A DNA stretch of 12,072 nucleotides from Pseudomonadota bacterium (GTDB taxonomy: Bacteria > Desulfobacterota > Syntrophia > Syntrophales > UBA5619). The notes beneath the pieces were generated by a model. The model did no database searches. It was not told where the DNA came from and saw only the letters and a program-made list of their open reading frames with translations. The position numbers and the translations under genes were made by a program. Positions within the stretch are counted from its first letter, which is position 1. Each line of letters starts with the position of its first letter. This document shows positions 1-7,008 of the stretch, one piece after another. The stretch spans positions 1 to 12,072 of the forward strand of contig JAHJXP010000237.1 in the NCBI GenBank assembly GCA_018827585.1, read 5' to 3'.

Positions 1-22
1 CGATTATTTTCAATACATTCAT
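1..22 (-). CDS. Possible start of the next gene of the nuo operon (partial)
   Basis: An ATG at 22-20 on the minus strand opens a frame (M-N-V-L-K-I-I) that runs off the left edge. A GAGAGG ribosome-binding-like sequence lies at 35-30, seven bases before the ATG. The hydrophobic start and the position after a complex I pump subunit would suit another membrane subunit (nuoL-, nuoM- or nuoN-like), but only seven codons are visible, so the call rests on the start signal and context alone. Confidence 0.3.
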
Positions 23-40
23 GCAGAAACCTCTCATATC

Positions 41-75
41 CCCCTCCCCTTAATCCCCTCCCACAAGGGGAGGGG
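41..75. repeat. G/C-rich palindromic repeat downstream of the pump-subunit gene
   Basis: An 11-bp perfect inverted repeat pairs 41-51 (CCCCTCCCCTT) with 65-75 (AAGGGGAGGGG) around a 13-base loop. The loop carries a second CCCCTCCC copy (55-62), so an alternative shorter hairpin is possible. It begins 13 bases after the stop of the last complete gene on the minus strand. No T-run follows on that strand, so it does not look like a standard intrinsic terminator; a dispersed REP-like repeat or an mRNA-stabilising hairpin are alternatives. Confidence 0.6.
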
Positions 76-88
76 AAGGTTCACTTCA

Positions 89-1558
89 TTAAAAGAGTCT
101 CCCGATCAGCCCGACAAAGAAATCGGGAAACATGCCGAGCGCCAGCGAGATGAGCGACGCCAGCACAAGGGGGACGACCATCGTCAGGGGCGCTTCCCGA
201 ATGTCCTTTCTGCTCCAGCGCTCTTTTTTCCCCTCGAAGAACGCCTTGATGGTGATGGGGATAAAATAACCCGCGTTGAGCAGGGTGCTGGCCATCAGGA
301 CGATGACGATCGGGATGTTATCGATCTTCAAGGCCCCGTTGAGGAGGTACCATTTCGTCGTGAACCCGGCAACCGGCGGGGCGCCGATCATGCTCAGCGA
401 CGCCAGGGCGAAGGCCCCCATGGTGAAGGGCATGGCGTAGCCGATCCCCGCCATGTCGCTGATCTTTTTCTTGTGCAGGGCCACATAGATCGCCCCGGCG
501 CAGAAGAACAGGGTGATCTTGCTGAATCCGTGATTGACGATATGGATGATCCCGCCCAGCACGCCCGTATTGTCCAGAAGGGCCACCCCCAGGATGATGT
601 ACGACAACTGGCTGACCGTGGAATAGGCCAGTCTTGCCTTCAGGTCGTCCTTCGTGAGGGCGATGATGGAGGCCGCGAGGATCGTGAAGGAGACGAAGTA
701 GGCCGTGACCAGGCCGAGCCCCAGGTCCTGAAGGGTGCCGGTTCCGAAGGTGGAGAGCATCACCCGGGCGATGCAGAACACGCCCGCCTTCACCACGGCC
801 ACGGCGTGCAGCAGGGCGCTGACGGGCGTCGGGGCGACCATCGCCGAAGGCAGCCAGTTGTGGAAAGGCATGATGGCGGCCTTGGCAAACCCGCCGATGA
901 AGAGCACATAGGTGACGGTGATCCAGAGATGATCGGCAGAGGCCGGAAAGACGCCGTTGCGGATGTTATCGGAAAAATCCAGCGTCCCCGTCATCACGTA
1001 CGTCAGGATGACGGCGGGAAGGAGCAGGCCTTTCGACGTCCCCATCAGATAGACGAGGTATTTCTTGCCCCCTTCATACCCCTCCTCGTCCTGGTGGTGG
1101 GCGACCAGCGGATAGGTGAACAGGGTGATGATCTCGTAGAACAGGTAGAGGGAAAAGAGGCTGCCGGAATAGGAAACGCCCTGGGCGCCGAGGATGGCGA
1201 TGGCAAAACAGGCATAATACCGGGTCTGGGCGTGCTCGTTGAGGCTCCTCATGTAGCCTATGTTGTAGAACGAGGCGAATATCCACAGGAACGACGAAAC
1301 GATGCCGAAGATGAGCGACAGGGCGTCCACCCGGAAGTTCAGAGAGATGCCGGGGGCGATCTGGGAGAGCGTATAGACGAGCTGGTCGCCGCGCCAAATG
1401 GCGGGGATCATCGCTGTCACGGAAATGAAGGTCAGCACGGCCCCGGCGACGGACCAGAATTCCCTGAGGTTCGGCCGCTTGCCGGAGACCATGATCAGAA
1501 GCGAGGCAGTTAGGACAATGCCTATGGGCAAAAGGGGTAGTGCGCTCTCCATAACCAT
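89..1558 (-). CDS. Complex I antiporter-like proton-pumping subunit (NuoM/NuoN/MrpD type)
   Basis: An integral membrane subunit of the proton-translocating quinone oxidoreductase family, 489 aa and almost wholly hydrophobic, with roughly 13-14 membrane segments. Hallmark residues of the pump channel are visible: E142 in LYLFYEII, K226 in GGFAKAAIMPFHNWLP, K257 in HAVAVVKAG, H339 and H343 with K347 in IIHIVNHGFSK, and K402 in APPVAGFTTKW. The lysine at 402 is as in NuoL, NuoN or Mrp/Mbh antiporter subunits; E. coli NuoM has Glu in the corresponding helix. At 489 aa it is too short for NuoL (about 610 aa), whose long C-terminal lateral helix is missing. It starts 3 bases after the nuoK stop; M3 (1552) is an alternative start. 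It sits where nuoL is usually found, so the exact subunit letter is left open. Known for the family: it couples quinone reduction to proton or sodium export across the cytoplasmic membrane. Confidence 0.85.
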   Translation of the reverse strand: MVMESALPLLPIGIVLTASLLIMVSGKRPNLREFWSVAGAVLTFISVTAMIPAIWRGDQLVYTLSQIAPGISLNFRVDALSLIFGIVSSFLWIFASFYNIGYMRSLNEHAQTRYYACFAIAILGAQGVSYSGSLFSLYLFYEIITLFTYPLVAHHQDEEGYEGGKKYLVYLMGTSKGLLLPAVILTYVMTGTLDFSDNIRNGVFPASADHLWITVTYVLFIGGFAKAAIMPFHNWLPSAMVAPTPVSALLHAVAVVKAGVFCIARVMLSTFGTGTLQDLGLGLVTAYFVSFTILAASIIALTKDDLKARLAYSTVSQLSYIILGVALLDNTGVLGGIIHIVNHGFSKITLFFCAGAIYVALHKKKISDMAGIGYAMPFTMGAFALASLSMIGAPPVAGFTTKWYLLNGALKIDNIPIVIVLMASTLLNAGYFIPITIKAFFEGKKERWSRKDIREAPLTMVVPLVLASLISLALGMFPDFFVGLIGRLF

Positions 1559-1561
1559 CGG

Positions 1562-1885
1562 TCAGTCCCTCATCTCCCTGAGATCTCCGCCCTCGATGTG
1601 CCGGTATTTCCTGAAAATCAGAATGATGATGCCCAGTGCAACGGCCGCCTCAGCCGCGGCGATACCCATAATGATGAGCGTAAAGGCCGTCCCGTAGGCG
1701 TTCTCGGGGGAAACAAACCGGTTGAGGGCCACCAGATTCAAGCCGGCGCCATTCATGATCAGTTCCAGGGAAACGAGCATCCCGATGAGGGTGCGCCGGT
1801 ACACCACCCCGACGATCCCGCAAAAGAGCATGAAGAGGGCAACGAACAGATAGACGTGCAGGTAGTTGTATAAGAAATCGGTCAT
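1562..1885 (-). CDS. nuoK: NADH-quinone oxidoreductase subunit K
   Basis: A small membrane subunit of 107 aa (E. coli NuoK is 100 aa), predicted with three transmembrane helices. Two buried glutamates needed for proton transfer in the family are present: E41 in SLELIMNGAGLN and E79 in GIAAAEAAVALG. It is homologous to MrpC and bridges NuoJ to the antiporter-like subunits. Its ATG (1885-1883) overlaps the nuoJ TGA in an ATGA junction, and a GGGGGA ribosome-binding-like sequence lies a few bases upstream, inside the end of nuoJ. The C-terminus carries a short charged tail (about residues 92-107) slightly longer than usual. Confidence 0.95.
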   Translation of the reverse strand: MTDFLYNYLHVYLFVALFMLFCGIVGVVYRRTLIGMLVSLELIMNGAGLNLVALNRFVSPENAYGTAFTLIIMGIAAAEAAVALGIIILIFRKYRHIEGGDLREMRD

Positions 1886-2385
1886 TTGTTCCCCCGGGCA
1901 AAAAGGGCAAGCATGATCGCACCCAGTATGGCCACCACGATAAGAAGCGATATCAGCTCAAAGGGGAGGACCAGATCGTCGAAGAAAAGGCGGCCGATGT
2001 CTTTGGTCGTCATCTCAAAAGAAGGCGCCCCTGCCCTCGGAAAGGTTTCCGTGACGAACCTGACGAACAGCAAAAGGGAGACCAGAGCGACGCCCAGGGC
2101 CGCGCCGAATTTGCCGGCGGTCGTCCACTCCTTCGGTCGGCGGTACAGCGGGCCGACCAGCATGACGGCAAAGGCGATCAGAACGGTCACGGCCCCCACA
2201 TAGATCAGGATCTGCATCAGGGCGACAAAGGGGCTGTTCAGGTAGACATACAGAGCCGCTACGCCGAACATCGTGACGACCAGCCCCATGATGGCATAGA
2301 CGACGGAACCCGCCAAAACGGCCGTCGCGGCGCCGCCCATGGTGACTGCGATGATGAAAAGGAAGATGATTTCAGCAAAATTCAT
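1882..2385 (-). CDS. nuoJ: NADH-quinone oxidoreductase subunit J
   Basis: A membrane subunit of 167 aa (E. coli NuoJ is 184 aa) with five predicted helices. The NuoJ signature in the third helix is seen at about residues 57-77 (ALMQILIYVGAVTVLIAFAV). The reading frame is open further upstream, but that extension lies inside nuoI in another frame; the ATG at 2385 is chosen because it makes a 4-bp ATGA overlap with the nuoI stop and starts directly with a hydrophobic segment. In the family, NuoJ lies next to NuoK and NuoA and helps carry the conformational or electrostatic signal from the quinone site to the pumps. A loop of about 40 residues (about 107-140) separates the last two helices. Confidence 0.93.
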   Translation of the reverse strand: MNFAEIIFLFIIAVTMGGAATAVLAGSVVYAIMGLVVTMFGVAALYVYLNSPFVALMQILIYVGAVTVLIAFAVMLVGPLYRRPKEWTTAGKFGAALGVALVSLLLFVRFVTETFPRAGAPSFEMTTKDIGRLFFDDLVLPFELISLLIVVAILGAIMLALFARGNK

Positions 2386-2837
2386 GACGACTTTTTCCTT
2401 TTCTCGAATTCCTTGACCAGATCGTAATGGAAATCCTCTCTCTTGAAGCCCGCGGGGTTGTAATCCGCCGAAAAGTCGATCGCATTGGACGGGCAGGTCT
2501 CCACGCAGATGCCGCACTGGCTGCACGTGGTGAAATCGAGGCGGTAGGAGGTGGCGGTCTTCCTCTTTTCGCCCTCCCGCTTTTCTCCCTCAATGTCCTT
2601 TATGGACCCCGAAGGGCAGTTCCTCACGCAGATGCCGCAGGCGATGCAGCCGTTCTTATCCGGGTTGTCGGCGTCGGCAAGAAGTTTGATATGGCCGCGG
2701 AAGCGCGGGCTGATCGCCAGCAGTTGGCGCGGGTACTGGGACGTCACCACCGGCTGGAACATGGCCCTGATCGTGACCCCCAGGCCGGCCAGCAAAGAGC
2801 CTGCGCCTCTGATGAATGCCGAAGGCGATACCGTCAT
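2382..2837 (-). CDS. nuoI: NADH-quinone oxidoreductase subunit I (2x 4Fe-4S ferredoxin-like)
   Basis: The iron-sulfur subunit that hands electrons to the N2 cluster of NuoB. It is 151 aa and has two complete 4Fe-4S motifs: C64-x2-C67-x2-C70-x3-C74-P and C105-x2-C108-x2-C111-x3-C115-P, expected to bind clusters N6a and N6b. A charged linker rich in Glu, Lys and Arg (residues 81-94) separates them. The N-terminal 40 residues match the helix that anchors NuoI to the membrane arm. The frame is open much further upstream, through nuoH, but ATG 2837 is chosen because it overlaps the nuoH TGA as ATGA and gives normal family length. In a complex without NuoEFG this subunit could be the entry point for electrons from ferredoxin (inference). 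Confidence 0.94.
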   Translation of the reverse strand: MTVSPSAFIRGAGSLLAGLGVTIRAMFQPVVTSQYPRQLLAISPRFRGHIKLLADADNPDKNGCIACGICVRNCPSGSIKDIEGEKREGEKRKTATSYRLDFTTCSQCGICVETCPSNAIDFSADYNPAGFKREDFHYDLVKEFEKRKKSS

Positions 2838-3805
2838 AGTTTGAGAAGCCCTCCCGTGACCAGCAGGTTGATGAAAGCCAGGGGAATAAGCGCCTTCCAG
2901 GACAGGTTCAGCAACTGGTCGAACCGCACGCGGGGATAGGTCCATCTCAGCCATATGATGACGAAGACGAGGCAGTAGGATTTCAGCAGGAACCAGACTA
3001 TCCCCGGCAGAAACGGCCCCTGGTAGCCGCCGAGAAAAAACGTGACGGCAATGGCGCTGACGATAAAGATGTTCGTATACTCGGCAAGGAAAAAAAGGGC
3101 GAACCTCATGCCGGAATATTCCGTGTGATAGCCCGCCACCAGCTCGCTTTCCGCCTCCGGCAGATCGAAGGGGGTCCGGTTGGTCTCGGCGACGGCGGCG
3201 ATGAAATAGATAAAAAAGGCGATGGGCTGGCAAACGACGAACCACAACCCCTGCTGCGCCTCCACGATGGCCTTGAGGGAAAAGGAGTTGGCCATCATGA
3301 TGACCGGTAAAAGCGCCAGAAGGAGGGGTATCTCGTAGGCAATATTCTGGGCGACGCTTCTGATGGCCCCGATCAGGGCGTATTTGTTGTTCGAGCCCCA
3401 GCCGGCCATCAGGATGGAGAGGACGGAAAGGGAGGAAAAGGCCAGGATCACCAGGATGCCTGCGTTCATGTCCCTTACCTGGAGCGAGGCGTCGAAAGGG
3501 ATGACGACAAAGGAGACGAGAACCGGGACAAAGATGAGGACGGGGGCGAGCCAGTAGAGGGGCCTGTCCACCTCCCGGGGAGTGAGGATCTCCTTGCCCA
3601 GCAGCTTGATCGCATCGGCGATGGGCTGGATCAGGCCGAAGGGGCCCACCTCCTTGGGTCCGATCCGCCGCTGCATGTGGCCCGCCACTTTTCGCTCCGC
3701 CCACGTCAGGATCAGGGCGTTGAACACCACAAAGATCAGCACGCCGACAAGACCGACGATTGTCTTCACCGTCTCCCAACCCATTATGCTTATGATTTTC
3801 TCCAT
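2834..3805 (-). CDS. nuoH: NADH-quinone oxidoreductase subunit H
   Basis: The membrane subunit that forms the quinone chamber with NuoB and NuoD; 323 aa against 325 in E. coli, with about eight helices. Family motifs are intact: TWAERKVAGHMQRRIGP at 34-50 and the acidic loop AETNRTPFDLPEAESELVAG at 206-225, followed by YHTEYSGMRFALFFLAEY (226-243). E158 in IAYEIP is a conserved buried acid. It starts 15 bases after the nuoCD stop, and its TGA overlaps the nuoI start. Nothing unusual is seen in its sequence, which argues for a functional quinone site. Confidence 0.96.
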   Translation of the reverse strand: MEKIISIMGWETVKTIVGLVGVLIFVVFNALILTWAERKVAGHMQRRIGPKEVGPFGLIQPIADAIKLLGKEILTPREVDRPLYWLAPVLIFVPVLVSFVVIPFDASLQVRDMNAGILVILAFSSLSVLSILMAGWGSNNKYALIGAIRSVAQNIAYEIPLLLALLPVIMMANSFSLKAIVEAQQGLWFVVCQPIAFFIYFIAAVAETNRTPFDLPEAESELVAGYHTEYSGMRFALFFLAEYTNIFIVSAIAVTFFLGGYQGPFLPGIVWFLLKSYCLVFVIIWLRWTYPRVRFDQLLNLSWKALIPLAFINLLVTGGLLKL

Positions 3806-3820
3806 GCAGCCATCGCACCC

Positions 3821-5395
3821 TTATCGATCTATTTCCGGTATGACCAGATCCAGGCTCCCCAGGATCGCCACGGCGTCGGCCAGCAGGTTTCCTCTGGCCA
3901 GTTCGGGGAAGATCATCAGGTTGGAAAAAGAGGGGACCCGCCACTTCATCCGGTAGGGCCGGTCGCTCTCGTCGCTGACGATATAGATGCCGAGCTCCCC
4001 GCGGGGCGTTTCCACCGTGTGATACAGATCGCCCTTGGGCGGCTTGAGTTTTTTGGGAACCTTTTCCGCCATGACGGGGCCATCGGGAAGTCGGGCCAGG
4101 GCCTGCTCGATGATGTCCAGGGCGGTTCCCATCTCCCTGACGCGCACGCGGTACATGTCGAGGGCGTCCCCGCGGGTCCCCACGGGGATGTCAAAATCCA
4201 TCTCTGAGTAGGCGGCGCAGGGCTCCGCCTTTCTCATATCCATCGCAATCCCCGCCCCCCGCAGGACCGGCCCGGAGACGGCGTATTTTCTGGCCCTCTC
4301 CTTCTCGATGACGCCGATGCCTCTCGTCCGGTTGATGAAAATGACATTGCCGCCGACGAGCTTTTCGTACAGGCCAAAACGCCCCCTCATCCTCTCGATG
4401 AACGCCTTTGTCCCGGCGATAAAGGCCTCGTCCACATCGTTGTAGAGACCGCCGAAACGGAAATAGCAGTAGGTCAGCCGGGAGCCGGTGACCGCCTCGA
4501 GGACGTCGTTGATCTGCTCCCGGTCGTCGAATACGAACAGGAAGGGGGTGAGCGCCCCCAGATCGGCGAGATAGGCGCCAAGCCACAGAAGATGGCTGGA
4601 TATCCTGTTCAGTTCCGTGGCGATGACGCGCACGCAATTCGCGCGGTCCGGGACGGCGATCCCGCAGAGCCTCTCCACGGCGGTCACATGGCCGAGATTG
4701 AAGGACATGGCGCCCAGGTAGTCCATCCGGCTCGGGTTGGGGAGGAACTGGAGATAGCTCCTGTTTTCCGCCATCTTCTCGTGCATGCGGTGGAGATAGC
4801 CCAGGACCGGTTCCGCACTCTGGATGTACTCGCCGTCCATCTTCAGCACAACCCGCAAAACGCCGTGCGTGCTCGGATGCTGGGGGCCGAGGTTGACGAA
4901 GAACGTGTCCTCCCCCTCTTCCGGCCGGAAGGCGCCGAGCGCCTTTTTGTCTTCGTCGGCAAGGAGGACCTGTTCCTTGCGCAGGGGATAGGCGTCGATC
5001 CCTTCGTGGAGAAACAGATAGGTCAGGTTGGGATGACCGTCGAACAGGACGCCGTAAAACTCGCGGATCTCCCTTTCATGCCAGTACGCGCAATCAAAAA
5101 TGGCAGAGAGGGTGGGAGCGGCGGGCTTGGCGGGATCGAGCTTCAGGGTGACCTTTGTTTTGCACAGTGCAGAGTGGTTGGCGAAGATGTAAACCAGTTC
5201 GAGATATTCCCGGTAATCCACGCAGACAATGGCGGCCAGATAGAACCCGCATTCGTCGAAGAAACGGGCGGCCTTCAAGAGCTCTCCCGGGGACGCCTCG
5301 CAGGAAAGATGGTATCCCCTCTCCCGATACTCCGTCTCTCTGATCTCGACGCCCCCCAGGGCGGCGCCAAGCTCTGCCTTGATTTTCTCTACCAT
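3821..5395 (-). CDS. nuoCD: NADH-quinone oxidoreductase subunits C and D, fused
   Basis: A single 524-aa protein. Residues 1-155 are the NuoC (30 kDa) part, with the signature EREIREFYGVLFDGHPNL at 107-124 and PLRK at 137-140. Residues 165-524 are NuoD (49 kDa), with NLGPQHPSTHGVLR at 168-181, RMDYLGAM at 223-230, RGELGIYIVSDESDRPYR at 465-482 and the terminal PEIDR. H177 and Y226 correspond to the quinone-headgroup ligands of Thermus Nqo4 (H38, Y87), judged by motif position. E. coli NuoCD is about 600 aa; here the NuoC part and linker are shorter. The start ATG at 5395 overlaps the nuoB TAG by 7 bp, so the two are probably translationally coupled. This is peripheral-arm protein facing the cytoplasm, lining the quinone site with NuoB and NuoH. 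Confidence 0.95.
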   Translation of the reverse strand: MVEKIKAELGAALGGVEIRETEYRERGYHLSCEASPGELLKAARFFDECGFYLAAIVCVDYREYLELVYIFANHSALCKTKVTLKLDPAKPAAPTLSAIFDCAYWHEREIREFYGVLFDGHPNLTYLFLHEGIDAYPLRKEQVLLADEDKKALGAFRPEEGEDTFFVNLGPQHPSTHGVLRVVLKMDGEYIQSAEPVLGYLHRMHEKMAENRSYLQFLPNPSRMDYLGAMSFNLGHVTAVERLCGIAVPDRANCVRVIATELNRISSHLLWLGAYLADLGALTPFLFVFDDREQINDVLEAVTGSRLTYCYFRFGGLYNDVDEAFIAGTKAFIERMRGRFGLYEKLVGGNVIFINRTRGIGVIEKERARKYAVSGPVLRGAGIAMDMRKAEPCAAYSEMDFDIPVGTRGDALDMYRVRVREMGTALDIIEQALARLPDGPVMAEKVPKKLKPPKGDLYHTVETPRGELGIYIVSDESDRPYRMKWRVPSFSNLMIFPELARGNLLADAVAILGSLDLVIPEIDR

Positions 5396-5844
5396 CGGCT
5401 GTCCGGTCCCGGGAATCTTCTCTTCCCCGTTATTTTTTCCTCCAACTTCAGGAATCCCTCGAGAAGGCCTTCAGGCCTGGGGGGGCATCCGGGGACATAC
5501 ACGTCCACCGGCACAAGGAGATCGACTCCCTCGATAACGTTGTACTGGCCCTCGAAAACGAACGGGCCGCCGGAGATGGCGCAGTTGCCCATGGCGATGA
5601 CCCATTTCGGCGAGGGCATCTGCTCATAGAGCCTGGTGAGAACGGGCGCCATCTTCCTGGTCACGGTGCCGGTGACGATCATCAGATCGGCCTGCCGGGG
5701 AGTGGCCCGGAAAACGCCCGCCCCGAATCGGTCAAGATCGAAGCGGGACATGGCGGTAGACATCATCTCGATGGCGCAGCAGGCCAGACCAAAGGTCATC
5801 GGCCAGATGGAATTGGCCCTGGCCAGATCGAGCACCTTCTCCAC
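5389..5844 (-). CDS. nuoB: NADH-quinone oxidoreductase subunit B (N2 cluster)
   Basis: The subunit that binds the terminal 4Fe-4S cluster N2, which reduces quinone. Counting from the GTG at 5844 it is 151 aa, with cluster ligands C22-C23 (FGLACCAIEMM), C88 (AMGNCAISGG) and C120 (VPGCPPRPEGLL). The spacing between C88 and C120 is 32 residues, three more than in the common form, because of the GPFVFEGQYNVIEGVD loop. No ATG exists near the expected start: the only in-frame ATG upstream (6102) lies deep inside nuoA. GTG 5844 has a poor ribosome-binding site; a CTG at 5880 has a better one (AGGGG seven bases before) and would add 12 residues resembling the family N-terminus. The gene overlaps nuoCD by 7 bp. 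Confidence 0.9.
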   Translation of the reverse strand: MEKVLDLARANSIWPMTFGLACCAIEMMSTAMSRFDLDRFGAGVFRATPRQADLMIVTGTVTRKMAPVLTRLYEQMPSPKWVIAMGNCAISGGPFVFEGQYNVIEGVDLLVPVDVYVPGCPPRPEGLLEGFLKLEEKITGKRRFPGPDSRW

Positions 5845-5855
5845 TGCGGCAAACT

Positions 5856-6236
5856 TTACTGGGAAAATTTCCTTTTCCAGGTAAAAACCCCTTTCCCCCA
5901 GGCATAAACAATCGCAAGGGCGAGGATCAGCACAAAACACAGCAATGCGTAAAATTCGTGCACCCGTTCCCCCTTCGCATAGCTCAACGCAGCGGGAAAT
6001 AGGTAGAGGACGTCCACGTCGAACGCGATGAAGATCAGCGCGTATATGTAGTAGTGCATGCCGTACCTTATCCAGGCGCTGCCGTAAGGTTCTATGCCGC
6101 ACTCATAGGTGTCGAGGGTTTTCTCTCCCCTTGTCCGGGGAGCAAGGACATAGGCGATGACGATGGGAATGAGAGTGAATAGGATGGCGACGAAAAAGAA
6201 AAGCGCGACTGGAAAGAATTCTTCTAAGATATTCAT
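5856..6236 (-). CDS. nuoA: NADH-quinone oxidoreductase subunit A, first gene of the operon
   Basis: A membrane subunit of 126 aa with three helices. The family signature YECGIEPYG is at 44-52, and FDVDVLYLFP at 72-81 matches the FDVEVVFLFPW motif, with Asp in place of the usual Glu at residue 75. The start ATG at 6236 follows a 287-bp divergent spacer, so this is the operon's first gene. Its TAA (5858-5856) lies just before the nuoB GTG and inside the longer nuoB version. NuoA sits beside NuoH and NuoJ and closes the quinone chamber through its first loop (known from complex I structures). Confidence 0.95.
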   Translation of the reverse strand: MNILEEFFPVALFFFVAILFTLIPIVIAYVLAPRTRGEKTLDTYECGIEPYGSAWIRYGMHYYIYALIFIAFDVDVLYLFPAALSYAKGERVHEFYALLCFVLILALAIVYAWGKGVFTWKRKFSQ

Positions 6237-6297
6237 GGCAAAGTCAGAATAAGATGTTCAAAAAGAACCGTAAACCATTTCCCGCTGGCGCGCTTTG

Positions 6298-6326
6298 CTG
6301 TTACCAAAACCATCCGGTGCTGTCAA
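6298..6326 (-). promoter_or_regulatory. Candidate sigma70 promoter for the nuo operon
   Basis: On the minus strand a perfect TTGACA (6326-6321) is followed after 17 bases by TAACAG (6303-6298), which matches the -10 consensus at three of six bases. Runs of A (complement of T-runs at 6328-6333 and 6339-6347) sit directly upstream of the -35 box and resemble an UP element. Transcription would start near 6291, about 55 bases before nuoA. The weak -10 box is the main doubt. Confidence 0.5.
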
Positions 6327-6388
6327 GTTTTTTCCCCCTTTTTTTTTCCGGCCTTGGCGCCCCTCCGTTGTTTCCGTTTCAAACGGGA

Positions 6389-6418
6389 TTGACAAGCCGC
6401 CCCCCGATGACCTATGAT
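6389..6418 (+). promoter_or_regulatory. Strong sigma70-like promoter for the DUF3568-type lipoprotein
   Basis: TTGACA (6389-6394) and TATGAT (6413-6418) are separated by 18 bases, with only one mismatch to consensus in the two hexamers. The start point would be near 6425, giving a leader of about 100 bases before the ATG at 6524. It points away from the nuo promoter 60-90 bases to the left. Confidence 0.65.
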
Positions 6419-6444
6419 TCCCCTGCATCGGACGCAGGGGAATC
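6416..6444. promoter_or_regulatory. Perfect 11-bp dyad over the -10 box and start point (operator-like)
   Basis: GATTCCCCTGC (6416-6426) is exactly repeated in inverse orientation as GCAGGGGAATC (6434-6444) around a 7-base spacer. The left arm overlaps the last three bases of the -10 box and the predicted start point. A symmetrical site in this place suits a dimeric repressor. As RNA it could fold only if transcription began upstream of the predicted start, so a DNA-binding role is favoured (inference). Confidence 0.5.
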
Positions 6445-6523
6445 CCGGGCGGCGTTTCCGGGCCGGGCGCACCGTTTTGCGATCCATCATCCCTTTTCAC
6501 GAACCGCAGAGAAAGGACGAGTC

Positions 6524-6928
6524 ATGAAAATAAAGGCCCTTTGGTTTATCCTGCTGATTCCAGCGCTTATTGCGATCACCGCCTGCGACACCGCCTTCAC
6601 CGTGGGCACCAAGACGATCGGCATCCGCTCCGGACAATTCATCTATACGGAAGGTTATCTGCGGGCCACCTACACCTTCCCCCTGGAGAAGGTCTGGGCC
6701 GCCTGCGAGAAGACCCTGGCCGATCTCAAGGCCGACGACGTCGAGCGGGTCAAGAAGATCGCCACCGGAAATTTCACGGCGATGATCCAAGACGACAAGG
6801 TCCGGATCTCGGTGGAGTACGTGGAAAAGGGGCTGACGGCGGTCTCCGTCATGGTCGGACCGTCGGGAAACAACCTGGCCTCGCAGCTCATCCACGACCG
6901 GATCGAGAACGTCCTGAAGGCGCCCTGA
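6524..6928 (+). CDS. Small lipoprotein, DUF3568-like
   Basis: A 134-aa protein of unknown function. Residues 1-20 form a lipoprotein signal peptide: MKIK, a hydrophobic stretch, then a lipobox I-T-A-C with C21 as the lipidated residue. The mature part (22-134) has a tyrosine/threonine-rich stretch followed by YTFPLEKVWAACEKTLADL (50-68) and an alternation of strands with a final helix (115-132), resembling DUF3568, a family of short exported proteins frequent in deltaproteobacteria. The start at 6524 is chosen over an upstream in-frame ATG (6254) because AAGGA lies six bases before it and the signal peptide begins there. It is transcribed away from nuo and stands alone. C61 could be a second, free cysteine. 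Function is not known; a periplasm-facing membrane anchor role is all that can be inferred. Confidence 0.8.
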   Translation: MKIKALWFILLIPALIAITACDTAFTVGTKTIGIRSGQFIYTEGYLRATYTFPLEKVWAACEKTLADLKADDVERVKKIATGNFTAMIQDDKVRISVEYVEKGLTAVSVMVGPSGNNLASQLIHDRIENVLKAP

Positions 6929-7008
6929 AGGACAGGCCGGCGGTCGGTCCATCGCTCCCCCCCGCAACGAATACCGGCCACATGATGCCTTCATAGCGCC
7001 CAATCAGG

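Noticed and set aside
473..1513. A 346-codon open frame on the plus strand opposite the pump-subunit gene
   Set aside because: It is rich in Gly, Asp, Arg, His and Glu with no domain, as expected from the complement of a GC-rich membrane gene; the minus-strand protein has full family motifs.
2838..3944. Upstream extension of the nuoI frame through all of nuoH
   Set aside because: The extension is low-complexity Arg/Gly/Pro-rich sequence in the wrong frame of a well-conserved gene; the ATGA junction fixes the real start at 2837.
6245..6273. TTTACG-17-TATTCT on the minus strand just before nuoA
   Set aside because: Both boxes match consensus at only four of six bases, and the start point would fall at or beside the nuoA ATG; the TTGACA further upstream is better placed.
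6254..6523. A 90-codon N-terminal extension of the lipoprotein frame
   Set aside because: It would include the promoter and dyad and bury the signal peptide inside the protein; the ATG at 6524 has a proper ribosome-binding site.
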